A stretch of 64,000 nucleotides of DNA. Origin: Eublepharis macularius. Its lineage: Eukaryota; Chordata; Lepidosauria; Squamata; Eublepharidae. The stretch lies in NCBI RefSeq assembly GCF_028583425.1, contig NC_072807.1, positions 37,949,001 through 38,013,000 of the forward strand, written 5' to 3'. Both the position numbers and the translations under genes were made by a program. Position 1 is the first letter of the stretch, and every line of letters begins with the position of its first letter. The notes beneath the pieces are model-generated. The model searched no databases, was not told the DNA's origin, and worked only from the letters and a program-made list of their open reading frames with translations. This document shows positions 35,301 to 44,100 of the stretch, piece by piece.

Positions 35301-38300
35301 TAATGACATACTTTGTAAACCACTCTGAGTGGGTGTTAAGTCATCCTGAAGGGCGGTATATAAATCGAATGTTGTTGCTGTTGTTATTATGCCAAAAACA
35401 GCTAAACAAAAAGAGGAATTTGATATTGAATTTACTGATAGCTTCTATACTACAATGACTCAGTCACAGAAAACTAAAACAATACTTAATATTTGGGATT
35501 GGTTGAGAGAAGTTTGATATATGACATTAATGAATAAATTCACAGTTTGTAAATATTTACAGGAAAACAAAAGCAGAGACATGAATGGTATTTATCCAAC
35601 AACAGCAACCATTTATGGACAGTGGGGAATCAGACAAACACATTCATTCATTCATTCATTTATTTTTAGTCCACCTTTCTCACTGAGACTCAAGGCAGAT
35701 TGCACAGAATGAGGTTAGTAAAATCAGAATCAAGGACATTTCCATAAACAATGCCATAGGGTAAATGAGCCAGTTTGGTGTAGTGGTTAAGAGCCCAGGA
35801 CTCTAATCTGGAGAACTGGGTTTGATTCCCCACTCCTCCACTTGGAAGCCAGCTGGGTGACCTTGGGCTAGTCACAGTTCTCTGGAGCTCTCTCAGCCCC
35901 ACCCACCTCACAGGGTGTTTTGTTGGGGGGATAATAATGGCATACTTTGTAAACCGCTCTGAGTGGGCAGGGTAGAGGCCACCACAGAGAAAGCCCCGGT
36001 ACGGGATACTGTTGATTTCACCGACATGCAGGCTGGCACCTGCAGGAGACCCAGTTTGGATGACCGAAGCTGCCGTGGGGGAGCATAGGGAGGGAGGTGG
36101 CTCCGTAGGTATGCCGGACCAAGGCCATGAAGAGCTTACATAGGTAAGATGTATGTAAATACACAAGATGTAACATACTGGTCAGATTTAAATGATGCAC
36201 AGACTTCGGCTTTTTTGGCTTGTCTTCTTTCACCGCTTTAATTTCTGAAGTTTATAATGATTTTTTTTAAAATGTTACAGGTTTGTTAAGCTGAAAGAAC
36301 AGCCTTTGGCAAATCTCACATTAAGCAGGCATAAACTGGTCTCCCCCATCTGTAAAGACTCCGTCACAGAAGTACAAACTCACCAGGATAAACCTTTGCA
36401 GGAGAGCCCGCTTTGTGTGGACCTCCCCGGCTGTTAAGCATACCGTAAAACAATGGATGTCGCAACGTTCACTAATGTGTTCGAATGTTAGTATGAAGAG
36501 GCTTCCGCATTTCAGATTCAACATGGCTCCAGGGCTGTGCGGCTGTCAAGTTTCCTCCATCTCATTTCACAAGACAGAGTTCCCAAACCGAGTTTCAGAG
36601 CAACAGAGAAAGCCTCAAGCGCCCCAACTGGAACTGGGTTCCGGCTCTTAGCTTGCTTAGTCCTGATGGTTAATCCAGCCCTGAGTCTACGTTAAAAACA
36701 CCACACAAAAGTAAACAAAAAGGGCAAAAAGAGGACAGGGAAGGGGTAGTTAGTAGCCACCGGTACAGAATCAGCAAACCAGGGTGGCCCACTCCTACTG
36801 AGCTAACAGTATTTGAATAAGACTTCACACAAAAGAGGCTAAAATTGCAATCCCCGTTACCTAGAAGACTCTGGCATCAAACTGATTCTTTGTTCTTAGT
36901 CCAGCATTAGAAACCGGTTGGTGGTGGGGCATTTTTTCGTCCCCAGTGCCCCATTTGAAATGCACGCTGAAAGCTTTTCTCAATTAGCACTGCAAGATGC
37001 GCTGCTCATTAGCTTCCCCAGTAGTGCACCCACACCATACAATCCGCTCACCCTCACTCGTCTTCCGTGCCCACCCCATTCCCCCAGCCACGGGGGCGAA
37101 AGATGAAGGCTAGAGAATCCTTTCTCTTAGGGCCACAAAGGGATAGGCCAAAGCGGCGGAGCAGACCACAGAAGTGCAAAGGAAAGGACACGCCACAACA
37201 TAAAAATTGGAAGTCTTGTCCAAAATGGGAGGGGAGGGGAAAGCCCAAACGCTAAAAAGCCAAATGGAAAGAAAGAATAATCCGAGAAGGGGTTTGAGGA
37301 GCTGCTCAGACTACTAATGATGCTAATGCTAATTAGCGAATAATAATTAATCCAAATACTAATAAGCCAGCCAGAGAAGCAGCAAGAGGAGGCCATCAAG
37401 AGCTACAAAGGCATCTCTGTGCGAACAGAGGACAGAATAAGGATTCATATGGCCTGAGCAGCGTTAGAAACGCTGAGGTCACGTACCCGGGGGTGGTGGC
37501 CTGAAGTGGGTGTCTGCAGGAAAGAGATCTCGGGGCTTTGGTTGAAGCCACCTGAAGGCCTCAGTTGAGTACAGCTGCAGCCATTTAAAACCAGAGAGAG
37601 AAAGAGAGAGAGGCGAACATATTCTGGAATTATTAGGAAAGGGGTTGAAAGCATGCCATTTTATTAAAATCTCCATGATTATTGTGTACAAATGCCCACA
37701 TGCAATTCTGATGGCCTCTCCTTAAAAAGTATCTGATGGTGCTTGGGTGAGGGGAGGAATAAAAAGATGATCTTTAAAAGAATTGGAACAGCTTCCCTGT
37801 ACGACAAGGATAAAGAAACTGCAGGGGGAAAAAATCAATGAATGCTTTGGGGAAAAAATCAGTGAATAGGGGCATGAAGGCTGGTATAACGTGGTATAAC
37901 GTGGAGACAAATTTCTATGTCTTCTTTCTCATAACACTTGAGGTCACTCTCTTAAGCTTGCTGGCAGTAGGTGGAAGGCAGTCAAGAGCAAAATTTAACT
38001 TATGGAACCCTCTACCACAAGACGTGATCGTGGCCATCAGCTTAAATGGCTTTTGTAAAAGGATCATATTTATTTAAATATTTACATTCCCATCTTGTCA
38101 CCCAGAAAACCTGCGGCAATTTGAAAATTAAAAATGTTATCAAAATAAATACATTGATTAAGACATTAAAATAAGTCTCCAAGAGAGCAAAACAACAGAG
38201 GGTTTTTTAAAAAAAGCAACCAAAACATTAAAACCAGCAAACAATTGCCAAAGTTAAAATCTATAGTATACTGCCGTGAGATGCATACCAATTTAAATGG

Positions 38301-39944
38301 CTGGATTCACAGGTGTAGAAGACCTGTGAATCCAGCCATTTCTTTGGACAGCCTTTGATCCAGCCTTATCTTTGGACAGATGAAAGAAGCTGGAAAAATC
38401 TAGCCCTACGGGTAAATATTTATGCCATAATGCCCTGAGGAGATGCCATGAACCAGCCCCACTGGAAGGAACTAGAGGTGTATCAGGGCCCACTGTGGAC
38501 TAGTTCCTTGCTAATATAGTCGGTCCAAGACACTGCTAGGTTCGCTATAATTTTATCTCCACCTAAACAATGCTTCTGAATGCTTGCAACTGCAATTTAA
38601 AGATGCACACTATGTATTTAATTCAAGCAACTAAGTGTGCAACCACAACACTCACATTCCCCAAAAAGAGGAGGAGGAAATCTTATTTGGGCCAAAAATG
38701 ACTTTTCCACGGGGATCTGGTACATTTCCAGAATTTCACCAGCTGTGTAGATAACTGCAAATGATTAATCACCAAACATTCAATTGGAACTGAAGCAGGG
38801 CACGAAGTCTGCCAAAAGTGGAGACTCTGAACAATTCTCTTTTGCTTCTATTTATTGCTCCCATGCAACTCTCACAATGGTATAACAATTCATTTCATCA
38901 GGATGGGGGGGAAATATTTTTTTTAAGCAGATGGCTACATCCTAGACAGCCACTTTTTATTCAAGTGTAGCTATGTTTGGGGCAAAAGGCACCTTTGATA
39001 GCTTGCAAAAAGATTCTTTATGAAAGAGAAAGGCAAAATAATACTTTCAAGAGACGGAGAAATCTGCACACCCACAATGAAGCCACAGAATACAAAAGTT
39101 AACCCAGAATGTTTGAGAACAGAGAAAGGAGATCCTGAGTTCTCATTATAAAGGAAGCAAATTTCTAGTCCTCATAAGGTTATTTAAAAAGGCCTAACAG
39201 TGAATTGGCTGGATGGATCAATGGAACCAGGGCAACAATGTGCCATGATCAAGAATTCAGAATACATCCTGGCTGCTGTTTAGTTTCTCTGTTGTTTAAA
39301 ATGTCAGGCTTAGAACTGCTTGTGCATTTTTTCTACTCTGAATTAGATTTCTGCAGGTTTTAATTCTTTGCAAATTTGCATTTATAGACCCTATTAAAAT
39401 TGTTTATTGAAACGTCCTTGAATTGACTGTACTGAGTCACACTAGCTTTAATGTTCATGTGCTGTGCTTGCCTGCGCACTGGATGCAAGATGCGCCAAGC
39501 CAGAAAGGACATAGTGCAGTCCTTTGCAGTGTTACACCAGTCTAAGACAAGTGATTTCAACGGGCTTAGAATGGAGTAACTTTGATTAGGATTGCACCGA
39601 CAATTCTAGGTACCAGGGGGGAGAAAGCAGGATCCTGAATCACAGCTCTAGAAAAGCGACAAAGTGCAGAAAATTGGAACTGAGAAGACGTGACAATTTG
39701 CAAAAAGGATTCTGCTTTCCAGGGGCAAACCCCAGCCTGCTCCGTTGGCCAGTGCAATCCTCTGCAGAGTTACTCCAGTCTCAGCCCATAATCAAAATGC
39801 AATACAATAATAAAGAGATTAAAATAAGTCTCCAGTAGACTGCAGAGGATTGCGCTAGGAGGCGGGCGGGGGTGCCAAGAGGGGGGTCGTCCACTTGCGA
39901 AGAAAAGGCATACCTGCCGCCAGCGTCCGCATGGAGGCCGCCAT
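32211..39944 (-). CDS. MCEE: Methylmalonyl-CoA epimerase, complete (3 exons)
   Basis: MCEE interconverts (2R)- and (2S)-methylmalonyl-CoA in the mitochondrial matrix, between propionyl-CoA carboxylase and methylmalonyl-CoA mutase, in the breakdown of odd-chain fat, Val, Ile, Met and Thr. Exons 39,944-39,914, 33,468-33,128 and 32,363-32,211 join in frame to 174 residues; human MCEE has 176. Residues 1-40 look like a mitochondrial targeting segment (Arg and Ser/Ala-rich, few acids). The VOC fold follows, with NHVAIAVPDLE at 47-57 and PLPEHGV at 77-83. The three expected metal ligands are H48, H120 and E170, each two less than the human H50, H122 and E172 as I recall them. All splice sites are GT-AG. 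Divergent neighbour: MPHOSPH10. Function comes from family knowledge; exon structure is read from the sequence. Confidence 0.95.
33128..33468 (-). CDS. MCEE: MCEE coding exon 2
   Basis: 341 bases from acceptor TTCTCAG|GG to donor ATCGAG|GTATTC. Encodes FLSRLQAAAPLVRTLS, the first VOC half, and HHVCIE with the second metal ligand. Confidence 0.95.
33705..33921 (+). repeat. tRNA-derived SINE, third type
   Basis: The head CAGTGTAGTAGTTAAGTGG and B box GATTCGAATCCTGC are tRNA-like. The body contains CACTGCTCTGAGTGGCTC. It lies in the intergenic-facing part of MCEE intron 1, antisense to the gene. An opposite-strand relative lies at 41,818. Confidence 0.65.
34132..34513. mobile_element. 382-bp palindromic MITE in MCEE intron 1
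   Basis: Almost the whole element folds back on itself. The left half has GAGTCTCTCTACACAC, CAGGAGATGCAATGTTAGCC and GAGCTGGCGGAGATCGCTCC. The right half carries their diverged complements. A TAA trinucleotide flanks both sides (34,129-34,131 and 34,514-34,516), the target duplication expected for PIF/Harbinger-type elements. No transposase is present, so it is non-autonomous. Confidence 0.7.
35133..35387 (+). repeat. tRNA-derived SINE with (TTG)n end
   Basis: Same family as 8,937 with a shortened head (starts near AATGGTGTAGTGATTAAGAG) and a short TTG/CTG tail. Located in MCEE intron 1, antisense to MCEE. Confidence 0.85.
35645..36150 (-). mobile_element. L2-like LINE 3' fragment interrupted by a SINE
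   Basis: The left part (35,645-35,766) matches the 3' UTR of the 14,455-15,045 LINE. The right part (35,970-36,150) matches its ORF2 end (RGFLCGG / CACCACAGAGAAAGC). About 300 bp of LINE present in the other copy is missing between them, where the SINE sits. Confidence 0.65.
35767..35968 (+). repeat. tRNA-derived SINE, 3'-truncated, inside LINE
   Basis: Head and core are intact (GAGCCAGTTTGGTGTAGTGG to AACCGCTCTGAGTGGGC), but the TTG tail is missing. The SINE joins directly to LINE sequence, which points to a deletion after insertion. Confidence 0.85.
36155..39300 (-). other. MCEE intron 1, mostly unique sequence
   Basis: No exon found. It contains a tandem GGTATAACGT pair near 37,880 and a perfect short hairpin at 38,295-38,341. 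Otherwise AT-rich unique DNA. Confidence 0.5.
38295..38341. repeat. Perfect 20-bp inverted repeat
   Basis: Arms AAATGGCTGGATTCACAGGT (38,295-38,314) and its exact complement (38,322-38,341) flank a 7-base loop. The sequence is not shared with the other fold-back families in the window. Confidence 0.8.
39330..39450 (+). repeat. L2-like LINE tail fragment
   Basis: Contains GCAAATTTGCATTTATAG, TTGAAACGTCCTTGAATTGAC and GACTCACAC-like sequence, matching the 25,833 and 40,345 tails, but breaks off before the AAAT end. Confidence 0.5.
39513..39598. repeat. Fold-back repeat family C
   Basis: Ends AGTGCAGTCCTTTGCAG and GATTAGGATTGCACC are inverted. The centre is CCAGTCTAAG...CGGGCTTAGAATGGAG. Confidence 0.65.
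39751..39854. repeat. Fold-back repeat family C, with inserted segment
   Basis: Arms AGTGCAATCCTCTGCAGAG and CTGCAGAGGATTGCGC are near-perfect complements, but the centre is replaced by AT-rich sequence that resembles text near 38,130-38,170 (GACATTAAAATAAGTCTCCA). Confidence 0.6.
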
Positions 39945-40040
39945 CTTTGAGCCTGGCACGTCTCTCCGAGTAACTCTACGGACAGCCGCTCCTCTGAAGC
40001 CAAAGCGAAGGAAAAAGGGTGGAAACCGGCAAGGGACATC
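39880..40040 (-). promoter_or_regulatory. MCEE: MCEE promoter / 5' end, GC-rich
   Basis: A small GC-rich zone around the MCEE start codon with GGCGGGCGGGG (Sp1-type, just downstream in intron 1) and no TATA box. It is one half of a divergent promoter pair with MPHOSPH10. The other half lies about 0.9 kb to the right, separated by repeats. Confidence 0.55.
39914..39944 (-). CDS. MCEE: MCEE coding exon 1
   Basis: Encodes MAASMRTLAA plus the first base of Gly11, ending at the donor GGCAG|GTATGC. ATG context is CAAAGATGG. A short first exon holding only the start of the targeting peptide matches the human gene layout. Confidence 0.85.
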
Positions 40041-40059
40041 TGGCGGCCTCTAGAACAGC

Positions 40060-40165
40060 CTGCAATCTATACCCGATTGTACTATATATTGGATGCCCCA
40101 GTCATTGATTGCATTGACTTACGCTGTGTTTATCCACCTTGAGTCCCAGAGAGAAAGGTGGACTA
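40060..40165 (+). repeat. L2-like LINE tail between divergent genes
   Basis: Ends in CACCTTGAGTCCCAGAGAGA and a (ATT)n/(GGT)n microsatellite (40,163-40,200). Confidence 0.6.
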
Positions 40166-40344
40166 TTATTATTATTATTAGTGGTGGTGGTGGTGATGTT
40201 AATATTAATATTAAAGTCTGCCTTTTTCATAAGAAAATGAAAAATAAAACAAAATCCAAAACACAAACCACAGTCAGCTACAATGGCACAAAATAGTGCA
40301 CAAGCTCTCGCAGAAGCGGCAGAACTCTTTCTTCAATCGGGATG

Positions 40345-40570
40345 GATGCGACACAGTCCTAGAATTGCTAATGTTCTGTTTCAGCATTTCTTCAACTCTG
40401 TATTGGATCCTCGCTAATGCCATGTCTTTGCAAACTTGCATTTTATTTATCCTGTGGCATAGTGTATGGAAATGTCCTTGCTACCGATTGTACTAATCTC
40501 ACACTGTGTAATCCACCTTGAGTTTCAGTGAGAAAGGCGGACTATAAATGACATAAACAGACAAACAAAC
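40345..40570 (+). repeat. L2-like LINE tail, second copy
   Basis: Ends in CACCTTGAGTTTCAGTGAG, AAAGGCGGACTATAAATG and an (ACAAAC)n tail. AT-rich simple sequence follows to about 40,715. Confidence 0.65.
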
Positions 40571-40734
40571 ACTTTATTTATTACATATATTTATCAATAT
40601 ATAATTAATAAATATATTTATTAAATAAAATTCATTGTTAAATATGATTGAATATTGTTAATTATTAAATATTAATAAATATATTAAAGAAATAGTAATG
40701 AATATAAATAAATAATACAGCATCATCCCTGCTG

Positions 40735-40850
40735 AGCCGCCTCTCCAGGCATTATGCTCTGCTGAGATCTCTCCCCTCCTCAAACCCCACCTCCCCCAGA
40801 CTCCACCCTCAGATTCTCCAGGAATTTCCCAACCTGGAGGTGGCAACGGG
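40735..40850. repeat. hAT-like MITE fragment
   Basis: Matches the right half of the 29,347 element (GCATTATGCTCTGCTGAGAT, CTCCAGGAATTTCCCAACC, GAGGTGGCAAC). It sits immediately upstream of the MPHOSPH10 promoter. Confidence 0.65.
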
Positions 40851-40879
40851 CAAGCAGATCATTCTGGCGCTCCTCTTGA

Positions 40880-41013
40880 GTTCCTTTAGGAGTTATCAAG
40901 GGCAGGATAAGGCGGAACCTTTTTCTCTGCGGTGCGCGTTCCCAACCCGGACCTCTTGGGTACCGGACGCCGCCAGCAGTGACGCTCCACGGAAGTCGGG
41001 CAAGGCCGCGGCG
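40880..41013 (+). promoter_or_regulatory. MPHOSPH10: MPHOSPH10 core promoter and 5' UTR
   Basis: GC-rich and TATA-less, directly ahead of the start codon. A pyrimidine tract CCTTTTTCTCT at 40,918-40,928 could be a TOP-like start, and CACGGAAGTCGG near 40,987-40,998 resembles an ETS site. Both are inference from motif shape. Confidence 0.5.
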
Positions 41014-41108
41014 ATGGCGGCGAGAGCGGCAGCGGCTGCATGCGGGCAGCTGGATCGGTGCTTGGAGACGCTCGTCGCCGCCGCGACCCAGCCGGAGCGC
41101 TTCCTCAG
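41014..41108 (+). CDS. MPHOSPH10: MPHOSPH10 exon 1
   Basis: Encodes [16 protein letters not shown] to ERFL plus two bases of Ser32. Donor CTCAG|GTAAGG. Confidence 0.92.
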
Positions 41109-44100
41109 GTAAGGACGGCGGAGCCTCCCCTTTCCTCGCTCCAACGTGGAAGGGAGAGGGGTGCGCAGCCACCTGCCTTCCCCCTCCCTCTCTCTGCCCA
41201 CCTTCGCACTGGTTTGCACACCAACCCGGTGAGGTAGGCTCGGCTGAGAGACTGCCGCTCAAATGCAAGGCTGGGAATCCCTCCCCCAGATGCTGCATCA
41301 AAGCATAGGGTTGGCTTGCGTTTGCACGCCTTGTGTCCAATAATAATCCATTTGGGTATATCATGAGGGGCATCTTATTTATTATTTTCATTTTTTATTT
41401 ATGGTCCGCCTTTCAGGGTTGCCTTCCTTTCAAGCAAAAACTGTAGCTCAAGATCACCTATTTGCATTTTTATCCCTTTTTTTTCTTCAAGCTTAGGGTG
41501 GTTTAAGTGGATCTCCCCTCCTTCTTTTTCAGTGCAATCCTAAAAAGAGTTACTCCAGTCTAAGCCCATTGGAGTAACTCTTTTTAGGATTGCACCGTTT
41601 GTCTAGTGAAGTGGGATTGACTCAAGGTAATCCCAGGGAGGTTGATGGCAGAGTGGAGCTCTGAACAGCATTTTGCTATTTGCATTTTTGTATCTTATCA
41701 CATTGTTATGCTATGTGATTACATTTAATAACAGTATGCTTAATAATAATAACAGCGCACTTATATACATCTCTTCTAAACACATTAGTGCTCCATTTAG
41801 AGCGGTGAACAAAGTCAGTGTTATCATTAACCCCCACAAGTACAGCTCTGGAGCTGAGAGGAGTGGCTCACCCAAGGCCACCTGCTGAGCTCATGGCCGT
41901 ATCGGGATACAAACCATCAGAGTGCTGATTTGCAACCCAACCACTTAATCACTATGCTACAGCAGATCTCGTCTTTCTTCCCTTTCTCTTGCTGTACTCT
42001 GTAATCTGCCTTTCATCTCAGTGAGAAAGGCAGGCTATAAATCAGCTAAGTAAATAAATAATTTACAGACCTCCTGTTTGTTTTGTGAGATGTGGCTTGC
42101 CAGTCATTCCTTCTGTGATGCCACTTCTTCCCTCCAGCTGTTTTCTTTTCTAACCCTCTTAATCCAGATAGTTTTAGGTGGGTAGCTGCGTTGGTCTGCA
42201 GTAGGACAGCAAGATTTGAGTACAGGGCCACCTTAGAGACCAACAAGATTTCCAGGGTGAAAGTTTTCAAGAGTCTTCAGATATAGAGATATATCTCAGA
42301 TACTTCTCCCTGTATCTGAAGAAGGTAGCTCTTACTCTCAAAAGCTTATACCTTGAAAATCTTGTTGATCCATTGGACTCAAGTACTTCTGTTATTATCC
42401 TGATGCCCTCCTTTGTAATCCCCCACCTACCTTTTAGCTGGGATGTGAAGGCTCATGGATCTCTATTCCTACTCACGTCTGAAGAAGGGAACTCTTGACT
42501 CTTGAAAGTTTACACCCTGGAAATCTTGTTGGTCTCTAAGTTTCCCCTGGACTCAAATCCTGCTCCTCTTCATCCAGTGGGGGAGAGAGAGAATGTAGGT
42601 GAGGGTGAGTGCTGGCCCAGGCTGCCTTGGCTTTCATTCAGGTAGTCCAATTTATGGCTTCTCTGGCTTGTTTTCCATGAAGTACTTAACCCGTTGCAAT
42701 CTGTTTCACCTCTCAGCATTCAGGAGGCACTCGCTGACAACTTCAGCTCGCTAACGAAAACACTGTACGACTTCCACAAAGCACTTGAGACCGAGACGGT
42801 TCCTGGAAGCCCTTTAAAAGAACTGGTGATAGAGAACTTTGATGAAGAGCAGATCTGGCAGCAGCTGGAACTCCAGAACAACACAGTCCTCAGCCACTTC
42901 AAAAAAGCTGTTGCTAGAAACATTGCCGAGGATGATCTCCACCTTCTCCCAGACCTGGAGGAGGAGGAGGAAGATCAACTCACAGAGGACAGCGAGCAGC
43001 AGACAGACGATGAAGATCAGATGGAAGACCTCAGCAGTGATCCTCTGGAAGAGGAACATGACCTCGAAGAGGAGAAAGGACAATGCAGAGCAAGGAAAGA
43101 CCACACATTTAGTGACGAGGATTCCGATATTGACTTTGACATCGACAAATTAGAGCAGCGAACCCGACCGTCAAAGACGGCTGTGAAAAAAACAGGCAAG
43201 AAGTCCATTGTGGATGACAGGTTCTTCAGACTGGCCGAGATGGAGGCTGTTTTGGATGCAGCGGAGAAAAAAGAAAGCAGAGAGAAGGATGGGGACAGTG
43301 ACGAAGGCGAGGAAATCGATTATTTTGAGGATCTTCTTTCTGAAGAGGATGAGGAGGAGGAGGTGGAATTTGGGAAAGGAAAAATGAAGGTAAGAGAGTC
43401 GAGAAGCAGTTAGTTGAATGGTTGTGCGCTCATAAGCAGAGGATAGCAGGCTGCTCAAAGCTCTAAGAGCTTGTAGACTCCTGGAGAGGGACATTTCGGG
43501 GGGCAAGTTTTCCAAATTCTTCTCTTCCCATGGGCTCGTAGCTTGTCCATCTCTATAACAGAATGGCAGGGATTTATGACCCTCCCAAGCTTGCGCACTG
43601 GGATGCCTGTTCCAAGCTGAGCTACTCCCAGTGTTAAATAGTGGGTTCAGACACGAGGTGATTCAATAGCTCTTTATTTAGCAGGAACACAACACACACT
43701 GACTGACTGAACAGAAGTCCTCAATATATATACAGCAGCTCCACCCCCAGAATAACTGATAGCCAATGAGAATACATATTTTAGAATACCATCATCTGCA
43801 TAAACTATATACACTGTTTGAAGTAGACAGGCCACTGATTGGTCTTTATTATAGAGGACCGATTGGCTGCTGTCATGAGAAAGTAACCAGTGATATTGCA
43901 GGGATTATGGACCAATGAGAATGCAGGCTTTGGGAGCCTTGACTGAACCTCAAGATCAACACAGTATAGTGCATTACAATCAATACAGTAACTACTTTAG
44001 AGGCCTTGCTCGGCCCAGTACACCACACCCCTCCCCCCTTAGTTTGGAATACCCTGTTGTTCGCAGATAGGCTGGGGAAGATGAGCCAGAATACATTAGA

